Positions 1 through 8,300 of a DNA stretch of 8,427 nucleotides are shown here, piece by piece. The stretch comes from Gammaproteobacteria bacterium (lineage in GTDB: Bacteria; Pseudomonadota; Gammaproteobacteria; GRL18). The notes beneath the pieces were generated by a model that saw only the letters and a program-made list of their open reading frames with translations, was not told where the DNA came from and did not search any database. Each line of letters begins with the position of its first letter. Position 1 is the stretch's first letter. Location: the NCBI GenBank assembly GCA_013139395.1, contig WTAX01000471.1, forward strand, positions 1-8,427, given 5' to 3'. Made by a program: the position numbers and the translations under genes.

Positions 1-2
1 CC

Positions 3-170
3 GATGAGGTACTTCAGGCTTATGATATGCAGAGCCTGACGTTTGGTAAAGACTATATTATTCCCAAACCATTTGATCCCAGACTCATATCTACTATACC
101 GTCAGCTGTTGCTCAGGCTGCAATTGACAGCGGTGTTGCCAGAACGCCTTACCGGCCTTATAAATATTAA
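3..170 (+). CDS. NADP-dependent malic enzyme, C-terminal end (partial)
   Basis: The 5' part lies outside the window; 55 codons and a TAA stop remain. Malic enzyme oxidatively decarboxylates malate to pyruvate in the cytoplasm and supplies NAD(P)H. The fragment carries the C-terminal signature of the bacterial enzyme: FGKDYIIPKPFDPRL, followed by an alanine-rich helix and IDSGVAR close to the end. The chain ends directly after this segment, so it lacks the C-terminal phosphotransacetylase-like domain of the long MaeB type; this resembles the short (about 420-residue) enzyme that neighbours ponA in Pseudomonas (family knowledge). That gene order supports the call. The stop codon is only five bases from the stop of the convergent 202-residue gene, with no hairpin terminator between them. 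Cofactor preference cannot be read from this fragment. Confidence 0.85.
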   Translation, partial: DEVLQAYDMQSLTFGKDYIIPKPFDPRLISTIPSAVAQAAIDSGVARTPYRPYKY

Positions 171-175
171 TTGAG

Positions 176-784
176 TTAACTGTCTAATAAAACTTCAAGT
201 TGTTTAATTGAAGCTTTTTGCATGGGCTTCCAATTGGCCGGGTTTACAGGTACGGTTCTTCTTTGATTTTCTGCTAAGGTGATTAATTTAACCTGGTAAT
301 CACCGGCATAAAACTGATAAGCGGGGACCAATTGGTAGTTGTGTTTGCTGGAGAATAGCTTCCAATCCTGTAATTGATAGGGAATATCTTGCTCCATCAG
401 GAACATAGCTACTTCTTCAGGAGAGTCTGCCATCACAAAAATATCAATGCTGCTTTGCTCATGAGCATGACCCAGAAGTACAGAGCCAATTAATTTTGGT
501 TTGAAGTGACTGAAGAGCTTCATAGCATTTAAAGCGGTTTGTCTTAACTCTTTTAATACCTGTTTATGGGACGAGTCATGATAGAGGCTTTGATGAGTTT
601 TGATTTGTTCCAGAATTTCTTCATTATCAGGCAATGCATGTTCATTAGAGATGCCAAAGCGATGTGCTGCTTTTTTACGGGCGTATTGAACGTTATCAAT
701 ACCTTCCTCGTTAATCAGGCGTGCAGCTTCAACAGCAATCTGTTGGCGCAGCTTATAGGATTGTTTTTGTGAGTTTTTTGACAA
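176..784 (-). CDS. Uncharacterised protein with degenerate nucleotidyltransferase-like core
   Basis: A complete 202-residue frame. I recognise it as a conserved gammaproteobacterial family of unknown function, sometimes misnamed as a UDP-N-acetylmuramate-alanine ligase. Residues 10-45 form a basic helical segment (LRQQIAVEAARLINEEGI, then ARKKAAHRFGI), which I recall as the family hallmark. Residues 80-170 look like a minimal nucleotidyltransferase fold: a helix, then GSVLLG at 100-105, SSIDIFV at 111-117 and a following strand pair. Only D114 of the usual Asp-x-Asp metal pair is present, so catalysis is doubtful. The C-terminal region 178-195 (PVNPANWKPMQKAS) is also typical. The start is a TTG at 784-782: no ATG is in frame before the conserved helix, and no clear Shine-Dalgarno site precedes it. 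It lies 73 bases downstream of ponA on the same strand and may be co-transcribed. No signal peptide or membrane segment is seen, so it is probably cytoplasmic. Confidence 0.75.
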   Translation of the reverse strand: MSKNSQKQSYKLRQQIAVEAARLINEEGIDNVQYARKKAAHRFGISNEHALPDNEEILEQIKTHQSLYHDSSHKQVLKELRQTALNAMKLFSHFKPKLIGSVLLGHAHEQSSIDIFVMADSPEEVAMFLMEQDIPYQLQDWKLFSSKHNYQLVPAYQFYAGDYQVKLITLAENQRRTVPVNPANWKPMQKASIKQLEVLLDS

Positions 785-810
785 TTTTTTTATTAAATGA
801 AAAAGTGATA

Positions 811-852
811 ATCCTGGAATAATCAGTAGATGCCAACTTATTTTTCCAGGAT
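811..852 (-). terminator. Inverted repeat after ponA; weak terminator or attenuator candidate
   Basis: ATCCTGGAA (811-819) and TTCCAGGAT (844-852) form a perfect 9-bp inverted repeat. The stem can be lengthened by about three A-T pairs around a T bulge. It begins six bases after the ponA stop. Read on the minus strand, a run of five T follows, but only after a seven-base gap, so it is not a textbook intrinsic terminator. It could reduce read-through from ponA into the 202-residue gene, or be a processing or attenuation hairpin. It is an inference from sequence symmetry only. Confidence 0.35.
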
Positions 853-857
853 AGTGA

Positions 858-3311
858 TTAAAATAATTCTTCAGTCACGGCTTCAGTGTTTGAGCCGGAA
901 GAAGTTTGTGAGCCTGACTCGATACCGGTACGCTCTGGCTCAGTGCCTTCAATAAAAAATTCATATTGTGTTTTTTTCGAACTGCCTGATGCCAGTAGTC
1001 CTGTTTCAGAATCTATTTTTACGGTGACAATATTTTCAGGTTCTACTAAAGGCTGCTCTGGTGTGTCTTTTAAAGCAACTTCCATAAATTTCATCCACAT
1101 GGGTAATGCTGCGGTTCCTCCAAACTCTAGCCGCCCCAGTGATCGTGGTGTATCAAAGCCTACCCAGGCCGTGGCCATAACCTGGCGGTTAAATCCTGAA
1201 AACCAGGCATCAAGCTGATCATTGGTTGTACCTGTTTTTCCTGCCAGATCCTTTCTCCCCAGTTTGAGTGCTTTTCTACCGGTGCCGTGTGTGATCACAT
1301 CACGCATAATAGTGGTCATTAAAAAAACATTGTCTTCTTCTACAACACGAGGTGCATGCAGACTTTCATCTTCGGGGCATTTTTCAGCAGGATAGTCTTT
1401 GCTGCAAACGCTGGTATGTTGTTGTGCAAAAATAATAGTGTGATGCGGATCTTCAATGCGTTCAATAAACCATGGTTTTATGTCATAACCACCATTGGCT
1501 AATATGGCATAGCCTCGTGCTATCTGCATGGGAGTGAGGGTTGCGCTGCCAAGTGCCAGTGAAAGGTTCTTAGGTAGTTCACTTGCCATAAAACCGAATC
1601 GCTGAACATAATCGATGGCGTAATTGATGCCGATATCTCGCAGTATACGAATAGAAACCAGATTTCTCGATTTTATTAAGCCTTTACGTAGCCGTGTAGG
1701 GCCAAAAAATTTGCCGCTATAGTTATCCGGTCGCCAAAAGCCTTCAAGATAACTGTCTTTAAAAACCACAGGAGCATCATTGATTAATGTTGCTGTGGTA
1801 TAGCCCTTGTTTAAAGCGGCTGAATAAATAAAGGGTTTGAAATTAGAACCGGGTTGACGTTTAGCCTGAATGACGCGATTAAACTTACTATGGTAATAAT
1901 CATAGCCGCCAGTCAATGCATTTATGGCACCGTTTTGAGGGTTCAGTGAGACTAAAGCGGCAGAAGCTTCAGGCAGTTGAGCCAGTGCATATTCTGTATT
2001 TTTGAGTTGTTCAACAAAAATAACATCACCAATCTTGAAAACATCTTCAATTTTTTTTGGCTTCTTACCCATACGGCGGTCATTGATGTATTTTTTTGCC
2101 CATTTAATATGCTTCCAGCTTAAAGAAGCCGTACTGCCGTCTTTAAGTAAAATTTGAGCGTATTGTGTATTTTCTTGTTTCTTTTTATTTTTTTTGTCAT
2201 TTTTCTTAGCGTCCGCCTCTGGAGGTAACTCTATGATCGAAGTGACCAGTGCCGGTCTTAGATGACCCACTGGTCTGAAGCTGTTTAATAAATCTAATTG
2301 CTCCAAAATGGGTGTGTTAGCGATTAAGTCGTGATGACCTAAGACACCTTTATAGCCATGTCGGTGTTCATAGCTCATTAATGCTGATCGAAGTGCTTGA
2401 TTAGCTGCTGTCTGCATTTCACCAGAAATGGATGTGTAGACATTGAAACCTTTAGTATAGGCCTCATCACCATATTGTTTGACCATTTGAGCACGCACCA
2501 TCTCTGCAATATAAGGGGCTTCTACCTCAATGTCAGGTGTGTGAATTTCTGCGTTATCGACAGTTTTAATCGCTGAGTTATATTGCTCTTGAGAAATATA
2601 ATCTAATTTAAACATACGAGATAGAACATAATCTCTGCGTTCAGTTGCTCGTTTAGGGTTGGTGACGGGGTTATATCTAGATGGTGCTTTGGGCAAACCT
2701 GCTATCATCGCATACTGCTCAAGTGATAAATCGCTTAACGTTTTGCCATAATAAACTTTAGCTGCTGCAGCAATACCATATGAACGATGTCCCAGATAAA
2801 TTTTATTCATATAGAGTGCCATGATCTCTTGTTTTGACAGCTCTTTTTCAATCTTTAATGATAAAAAGATTTCATTGATTTTGCGCATATAAGTTTTCTT
2901 TCTGGTGAGAAAGAAATTTCGGGCAACCTGCATGGTGATAGTACTGCCGCCTTGTCCCTTAGTGCCGGTTTTAATTAAATGGACAACTGCTCTGAGGATC
3001 CCTTTGTAATCAACTCCTGGATGATGAAAGAAGTTATCATCCTCAGCAGAAATAACTGCCTGAATTAATGTCTCAGGAATCTCATCATATAAGACGGGTT
3101 CACGTTTCTTTTCGCCGAAGACAGCCAATAATTTATTATCAGCTGAATAAACTCGTAACGGAACTTGTAGTTGTACATCTTTTAATACATCTATTTTGGG
3201 TAATTTAGGCTCAAGATAGAAATGAACAGATGTGATCGTGATCACAGAAATCACTGCAATTGTGAGAAAAAGTGTGAGGAGAGTCAGAAAAAGTTGGTAT
3301 AAGCGGCGCAT
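858..3311 (-). CDS. ponA: Penicillin-binding protein 1A, bifunctional transglycosylase/transpeptidase
   Basis: An 817-residue class A PBP (also named mrcA), full length for the family. It polymerises lipid II glycan strands and cross-links their peptides on the periplasmic face of the inner membrane. Residues 8-31 are the membrane anchor. The GT51 transglycosylase domain (about 55-230) shows E90 in SAEDDNFFHHPG, GGSTITMQVARN at 121-132 and the KQEIMALYMNKIYLG motif near 160-174. An OB-like insert follows (about 310-440), with a lysine-rich stretch at 369-378. The transpeptidase domain has all three active-site motifs: S489-x-x-K492 (QPGSNFKPF), S548-R-N550, and K692-T-G694 in AGKTGTTND. A Ser/Thr/Glu-rich tail ends the protein. 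The start is ATG at 3311-3309, preceded by a weak GAG ribosome site five bases away, and it gives the expected short cytoplasmic MRR head. The gene is divergent from pilM across 672 bases. Confidence 0.97.
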   Translation of the reverse strand: MRRLYQLFLTLLTLFLTIAVISVITITSVHFYLEPKLPKIDVLKDVQLQVPLRVYSADNKLLAVFGEKKREPVLYDEIPETLIQAVISAEDDNFFHHPGVDYKGILRAVVHLIKTGTKGQGGSTITMQVARNFFLTRKKTYMRKINEIFLSLKIEKELSKQEIMALYMNKIYLGHRSYGIAAAAKVYYGKTLSDLSLEQYAMIAGLPKAPSRYNPVTNPKRATERRDYVLSRMFKLDYISQEQYNSAIKTVDNAEIHTPDIEVEAPYIAEMVRAQMVKQYGDEAYTKGFNVYTSISGEMQTAANQALRSALMSYEHRHGYKGVLGHHDLIANTPILEQLDLLNSFRPVGHLRPALVTSIIELPPEADAKKNDKKNKKKQENTQYAQILLKDGSTASLSWKHIKWAKKYINDRRMGKKPKKIEDVFKIGDVIFVEQLKNTEYALAQLPEASAALVSLNPQNGAINALTGGYDYYHSKFNRVIQAKRQPGSNFKPFIYSAALNKGYTTATLINDAPVVFKDSYLEGFWRPDNYSGKFFGPTRLRKGLIKSRNLVSIRILRDIGINYAIDYVQRFGFMASELPKNLSLALGSATLTPMQIARGYAILANGGYDIKPWFIERIEDPHHTIIFAQQHTSVCSKDYPAEKCPEDESLHAPRVVEEDNVFLMTTIMRDVITHGTGRKALKLGRKDLAGKTGTTNDQLDAWFSGFNRQVMATAWVGFDTPRSLGRLEFGGTAALPMWMKFMEVALKDTPEQPLVEPENIVTVKIDSETGLLASGSSKKTQYEFFIEGTEPERTGIESGSQTSSGSNTEAVTEELF
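3231..3246. promoter_or_regulatory. Perfect CRP-type half-site pair inside ponA
   Basis: TGTGATCGTGATCACA contains TGTGA, six bases, then TCACA, the exact core of the CRP/Vfr binding site. The matching bases extend to TGTGATC/GATCACA, leaving only the two central bases outside the symmetry. It lies in ponA codons 22-27, in the membrane anchor, where the coding strand reads Val-Ile-Thr-Ile-Thr, so near-repeated ATCAC codons could have produced the palindrome by chance. It is about 65 bases inside the gene and about 740 bases from the pilM start, an unusual distance for an activator. Confidence 0.3.
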
Positions 3312-3364
3312 AATTGCTCAGGTTGATGTTAATATAACTTTAAATAGTTCGTGTAATATACTTA

Positions 3365-3393
3365 ATTATAGAGTTTTTTTTGTGATATCACAC
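3365..3393 (-). promoter_or_regulatory. Candidate ponA promoter
   Basis: On the minus strand a perfect TATAAT -10 box lies at 3370-3365, about 54 bases upstream of the ponA ATG. At a 17-base spacing the -35 position (3393-3388) reads GTGTGA, only three of six matches to TTGACA. A weak -35 element overlapped by a palindrome suggests a regulated promoter, but this is inference. Confidence 0.35.
3381..3392. promoter_or_regulatory. 12-bp perfect palindrome TGTGATATCACA, possible operator
   Basis: TGTGATATCACA is a perfect palindrome between the predicted -10 and -35 boxes of ponA. It has the TGTGA and TCACA half-sites of CRP-family regulators, but with two bases between them instead of six, so it is not a canonical CRP site. 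Its position would fit repression of ponA by a dimeric regulator. The regulator is unknown. Confidence 0.3.
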
Positions 3394-3717
3394 TCGTTTT
3401 TAGAAAAATATTTGCTTGCTCTCTTGATTATGTAATTTAATGTACTATGATATGAATGTCTGCTAACTATATGAAGATGAAGAAAAACCTGTTTTTGTGT
3501 TATGTTTTATCAACTCTAATCGTCATATTTTCAGCAAAAAAAGTTTTAAATAATTAATAAAAAAAGAAAAAAGACTCTCGTTTTTTTAATTTATAAGCAG
3601 GTTCTTCCCTGGTTTAGAAAATAAATAACGTAACACTTTTGTTTATTGAATTAGTGGTCTATGTTTGAGAGACTCAGTTAATAATAATTAAATAAACTAT
3701 TATTTTTTAATTGAAGC

Positions 3718-3745
3718 TTGCAAATTTAATCTAATACATTATGAT
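3718..3745 (+). promoter_or_regulatory. Candidate distal promoter for the pil operon
   Basis: TTGCAA (3718-3723) and TATGAT (3740-3745) are separated by 16 bases and match the sigma-70 consensus at four and five of six positions. It would give a leader of about 230 bases before pilM. In such AT-rich DNA chance matches are common. Confidence 0.25.
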
Positions 3746-3803
3746 TGTTATGTAAGTTGTTGAAATTTTATGCTGAGTTGGTTTTTTTTCATTGCTCAGT
3801 GAG

Positions 3804-3823
3804 TGTTTAAAACTGTTTAAAAC
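3804..3823 (+). repeat. 10-bp perfect tandem direct repeat, two copies
   Basis: TGTTTAAAAC occurs twice head to tail (3804-3813 and 3814-3823). The ten-base period is about one helical turn, so both copies would face the same side of the DNA, as expected for a pair of regulator sites. It lies about 20 bases before a candidate pilM-proximal promoter. The function is inferred only. Confidence 0.5.
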
Positions 3824-3842
3824 AAAGTTTGATGATATTTTT

Positions 3843-3870
3843 TTGAATAGTAAGTACATAGACTGATAAA
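3843..3870 (+). promoter_or_regulatory. Candidate proximal promoter for the pil operon
   Basis: TTGAAT (3843-3848) and GATAAA (3865-3870) are separated by 16 bases and match the sigma-70 consensus at four of six positions each. A transcript from here would have a leader of about 105 bases before the pilM TTG. This is weak support from motif matching alone. Confidence 0.25.
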
Positions 3871-3893
3871 GATTAGTTATTGTATGGGAATAA

Positions 3894-5053
<1,160 letters not shown>

Positions 5054-5054
<1 letters not shown>

Positions 5055-5629
5055 TGGCCAGAATTAACTTATTAAATTGGCGTGAAGAAAAACGCAAACA
5101 GATAGAACAGCAGTTCTATACCATGTTGGCAGGTGCTGCGATTATAGGTGCAGGCGTTGTTTTTGCTGTACAGCTGCAGCTTGGGGCCATGATTGATTAC
5201 CAAAGTTCACGTAATAATTATTTAAAAACTGAAATTAAGAAAGTTGAAAAGGCCATTGCTGAAATCAGGGCTTTGGAGAAGAAAAAAGCTGACTTATTAG
5301 CTCGAATGAATGTTATTCAGGAATTACAGGGTAATCGTTCAGATAGTGTTCATATGCTTGATGAACTGGTGAAAGTATTACCTGAAGGTGTTCATCTAAC
5401 CAAATTTAGCCAGAAGAAAAAATCTCTTACCTTTAACGGTGTGGCTCAATCCAACGCAAGAGTTTCTGCTTATATGCGCAATATTGAACGTGCAGAGTGG
5501 TTAAAAAGCCCGAACTTGAAAGTGATTCAGAGTAAGAAAAAAGGTGGTTCAGATGGCTATAGCCAGTTTACTCTTACGTCTCAACAAGCTTCTCCCAGTG
5601 ATAAAAAGAAAAAAGACAAGAAAGGGTAA
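5054..5629 (+). CDS. pilN: Type IV pilus inner-membrane protein PilN
   Basis: 191 residues. PilN links cytoplasmic PilM to periplasmic PilO. The N-terminal ARINLLNWREE (2-12) is the PilM-binding segment; the family motif is INLLPWR, and position 8 is Asn here instead of Pro. A single membrane helix spans about 23-46, followed by a charged coiled coil (about 50-92), then the ferredoxin-like periplasmic domain (about 98-176; LDELVKVLPEGVHLTKF, then NARVSAYMRNIERAEWL). The C-terminus is a Lys-rich tail, SDKKKKDKKG. AAGGAG at 5039-5044 lies nine bases before the ATG. The start overlaps the pilM stop by one base and pilO follows five bases after the stop, giving tight operon packing. Confidence 0.96.
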
Positions 5630-5634
5630 GCACT

Positions 5635-6288
5635 ATGAATTTGAATGAATTAGATTTTGAAAATATTGGTAGCTGGCCCATTGGGGCAAGACTAGTTGCT
5701 GTCTTTCTTGTTTTTGCAGCGGTTTTAGGTGGTGGTTTTTACTATTTTACCCAGGATAAAATTGCCGAGCTGGAAAAAGTTGAAGCTAAGGAGCAACCTC
5801 TTAAAAAAGAGTTTAAACAGAAGCAGGGAAAGGCGGCCAATCTTGAGGCGTATAAATTGCAGATGGTTGAAATGGAGAAGCGCTTTGGCTCCATGTTAAG
5901 ACAGCTTCCGCAAAAAACCGAAGTTGCTGATTTATTAGTAGAAATTTCACAAACCGGTTTAAGTAATAACCTGGAATTTAGCTTGTTTAAACCATCAGGT
6001 GAAATTCGTAAAGAATTTTATGCTGAATTACCGGTTAATATTAAAGTAACGGGTACTTATCATGACTTCGGTGGTTTTGCGACGGGTATCGCTGCATTAC
6101 CTCGAATTGTAACCATTCATGAAGTGGCGATGTTACCAGGAAAACAAGCAAAGAAAAAAGATGTGCTTGATGTCGATGAAGATAAAAAATTATCGATTAC
6201 TCTAATTGCTAAAACTTATCGTTATCTTGATCAAGATGAAATTTCGACAAGCAAAAAGAAGAAAAAAGGTCGTAGACGCAAAAAATAA
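5635..6288 (+). CDS. pilO: Type IV pilus inner-membrane protein PilO
   Basis: 217 residues. PilO pairs with PilN in the periplasm and helps align the inner- and outer-membrane parts of the pilus machine. The N-terminal NELDFENIGSWP is cytoplasmic, a membrane helix lies at about 19-39, and a coiled coil runs about 42-90. The conserved core follows: LRQLPQKTEVADLLVEIS (88-105), then LPVNIKVTGTYHDFGGFA (132-149) and GIAALPRIVTIHE (151-163), ending in TLIAKTYRYLDQ. The C-terminus, from about 207, is almost entirely Lys and Arg, which is striking for a periplasmic tail. AAGGG at 5622-5626 lies eight bases before the ATG. After the stop there are 112 non-coding bases before pilP, where Pseudomonas-type operons usually overlap. 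Confidence 0.96.
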   Translation: MNLNELDFENIGSWPIGARLVAVFLVFAAVLGGGFYYFTQDKIAELEKVEAKEQPLKKEFKQKQGKAANLEAYKLQMVEMEKRFGSMLRQLPQKTEVADLLVEISQTGLSNNLEFSLFKPSGEIRKEFYAELPVNIKVTGTYHDFGGFATGIAALPRIVTIHEVAMLPGKQAKKKDVLDVDEDKKLSITLIAKTYRYLDQDEISTSKKKKKGRRRKK

Positions 6289-6340
6289 AAGCAGTTAGTA
6301 GTTTATAAAATGTTAATGAATTATCTTTTTCTGTATAACT

Positions 6341-6346
6341 TATAAT
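6341..6346 (+). promoter_or_regulatory. Possible -10 box of an internal promoter before pilP
   Basis: A perfect TATAAT lies in the 112-base pilO-pilP gap, 54 bases before the pilP ATG. No good -35 hexamer is found at 16-18 bases upstream (GAATTA at 17). It could mark an internal promoter, but TATAAT is frequent in DNA this AT-rich. Confidence 0.25.
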
Positions 6347-6400
6347 TTCTAAATTAAGGTACACAGGAAAGTTTGGGCGGAATAATAGAGATTTATTTAG

Positions 6401-6910
6401 ATGAAAAGAATAATACTGATAATTGCTTCATTGTTGATACTGTCTGGATGTGTAAGCAATGAAATGGGTGACTTACGGGCCTATGTTCAAAAAACCAAGG
6501 CGACCTATAAAGGAAAGGTCGATCCTTTACCAGAATTTAAACAAAGTCCTCCATATACCTATGCTGCAATGGATATAAGAGATCCATTTAAACCCGTGGT
6601 GGATATTGAAGTGTTTAGCGGTCCTTATCGTGGTCCGCGTCCAGATGAAAATCGCCCGAGAGAACCACTTGAAGAGTTTTCGCTGGATAGTTTAAGAATG
6701 GTTGGTACTTTAGCCCAAAAAGAATCTGAATGGATTTTGATAAAAGATCCAGATGGTCTATTACATAGAGTATCAATAGGTCATTACATGGGCAAAAACT
6801 ATGGCAAAGTCACTGCTATCAGTGAAGAAGAAGTGACTTTAGTTGAGTTGGTTTCTGATAAAAATAATGGTTGGAAAGAACGTGATGCATCAATTGCACT
6901 GAGTGAGTAG
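6401..6910 (+). CDS. pilP: Type IV pilus inner-membrane lipoprotein PilP
   Basis: 169 residues. PilP contacts the PilN/PilO dimer through its N-terminal region and the secretin PilQ through its C-terminal beta domain. The signal sequence ends in a lipobox LSGC with the lipidated Cys at 17. Residue 18 is Val rather than Asp, so the classical inner-membrane retention signal is absent. Residues 20-50 are the flexible linker. DIRDPFKP at 58-65 is the conserved family motif, and the beta-sandwich domain (about 94-167) carries LRMVGTLAQ, DPDGLLHRVSIGHYMGKN and NNGWKERDASIAL. The ATG at 6401 has AGAG ten bases upstream. Unlike its neighbours it does not abut the preceding gene, and a 106-base gap also follows it. 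Confidence 0.95.
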   Translation: MKRIILIIASLLILSGCVSNEMGDLRAYVQKTKATYKGKVDPLPEFKQSPPYTYAAMDIRDPFKPVVDIEVFSGPYRGPRPDENRPREPLEEFSLDSLRMVGTLAQKESEWILIKDPDGLLHRVSIGHYMGKNYGKVTAISEEEVTLVELVSDKNNGWKERDASIALSE

Positions 6911-6938
6911 TTTTTTATTAACGAATGTTTTGAATTTG

Positions 6939-6944
6939 TATAAT
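6939..6944 (+). promoter_or_regulatory. Possible -10 box of an internal promoter before pilQ
   Basis: A perfect TATAAT lies in the pilP-pilQ gap, 72 bases before the pilQ ATG. The best -35 candidate, TTATTA (6915-6920) at an 18-base spacing, matches only three of six consensus positions. A secretin-specific promoter is possible but not established. Confidence 0.25.
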
Positions 6945-7016
6945 AAAAAGTAGTAAAAAATAAATAATAGATTCGCAATAATTATGAGTCATCCGGGAAA
7001 TATTAGAGAGAAAATT

Positions 7017-8300
7017 ATGAATAGTAAAATGATTTTTAAACACTTATTAATGGCTGTTTTAGGGCTGCTTTCTATTAGCCTTATAAGTGTAGTGCATGCC
7101 AGTAATATGCTTGAAGATATTTCATTTGCATCAATTCCAGGCGATAAAGTACAAGTGGTATTGAAATTCAGTGAATCAGCACCGGAGCCTGGTACTTTTA
7201 CCATAGACTCTCCTGCTCGAATCGCTTTGGATTTTCCAGATACAGGGCTTGCTCTGGAGCGTAAGCGTCAAACTATCGGCATTGGCCTTGCTCGAAGTAT
7301 TACTGCTGTGGCTGCAGGTGGACGTACGCGGGTGGTACTTAATATGGTTACCCTGACCAAGTATTCGACAGAAGTTGACGGTAATAATGTGATTATTATC
7401 ATTGATGAAGCCAATGTTTCTCGCTCAACAGCTTCCTTAGGAAGAAATTCTATTAAGGATATTGATTTCCGCTTAGGTGATGAAGGTGAGGGGAATATCA
7501 TTATTACTTTTTCTGAACAGCCTAAAAATGTCAATTTAAAACAGGAATTTGAAAAGCTGGTTGTCGAAATAGAAAATGTGAGTTTGCCTGGAGATTTGGA
7601 ACGTCGCTTAGATGTTAATGACTTTAATACTCCGGTCTCTTTTATTGATACCTTCGCCTCAGGAAAAAATATTAAAATGCTGGTTGATACCAAAGGTGAA
7701 TTTGATCACTTAGGTTATCAGGCAGGAAGAACCTTTACAATTGAAGTTAAAGGTCTGACGAAAGCACAAAAAGAAGCCAAACAAAAAGCAAAATTTGGTT
7801 ATTCAGGTGAAAGACTGTCGTTGAATTTTCAGGATATTGAAGTACGTGCGGTATTACAGTTGATTGCTGATTTTACCGGTAAGAACATGGTGACCAGTGA
7901 TACGGTTAGCGGTAGTATTACTCTGAGATTAAAAAATGTTCCCTGGGACCAGGCTTTAGCTATTATTTTGAAAACTAAAGGTCTGGGCATGCGCGAAGAA
8001 GGCAACGTGATGCGTGTTGCTCCAGCTGAAGAACTTGCTGCGATTGAAAAGCAGGAGCTGGAAGCGAAAAAGCAAATTGCTGATTTATTACCTTTGGTGA
8101 CAGAAACTATTCAACTACAGTTTGTTCCCGCGTCTTCTGTTATGAAAATACTTGATGAAATGGGCGGCTCTGAAAACACACTGAATGGTGGTGATGGTGA
8201 AGATGCTGAAAGCGGCGCTTCTTATCTTTCTTCACGAGCAAAAATTTCCAGTGATGAAAGAACAAATAAACTCATTGTTCGTGATACCGCACGTAATATT
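7017..8300 (+). CDS. pilQ: Type IV pilus outer-membrane secretin PilQ, N-terminal part (cut by chimeric join)
   Basis: PilQ forms the outer-membrane channel for the pilus. Genuine sequence covers residues 1-428; family members are usually around 700 residues, so the whole secretin barrel is missing. A signal peptide (1-28, cleavage likely after VHA) is followed by two AMIN-type domains that bind peptidoglycan (about 31-130 and 141-245). The N0/STN domain begins near 263 (LSLNFQDIEVRAVLQLIADFTG), and the N1 domain begins near 364, with an acidic Gly-rich loop GGDGEDAESG at 391-400. Homology runs through DERTNKLIVRDTARNI and then ends abruptly; the frame stays open to 8427 but encodes nonsense. 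The ATG at 7017 has AGAGAG six bases upstream. An in-frame ATG at 6984 has no ribosome site and would displace the signal peptide, so I reject it. Confidence 0.94.

Noticed and set aside
886..1218. 110-codon plus-strand frame inside ponA
   Set aside because: It is antisense to the well-conserved PBP1a C-terminus, with no ribosome site and no recognisable domain.
3555..3588. A-tract followed by T-tract resembling a hairpin
   Set aside because: Pairing is interrupted by mismatches and is explained by homopolymer runs; no support for a terminator.
3680..3704. AATAATA / TATTATT inverted repeat followed by T's, terminator-like
   Set aside because: The stem has no G-C pairs and lies in generally AT-rich DNA with no gene ending nearby.
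6984..7016. Earlier in-frame ATG for pilQ
   Set aside because: No Shine-Dalgarno site precedes it, and it would put eleven polar residues before the signal peptide.
7268..7693. 141-codon minus-strand frame inside pilQ
   Set aside because: It is Ser/Thr/Ile-rich antisense translation of the AMIN-domain region of PilQ.
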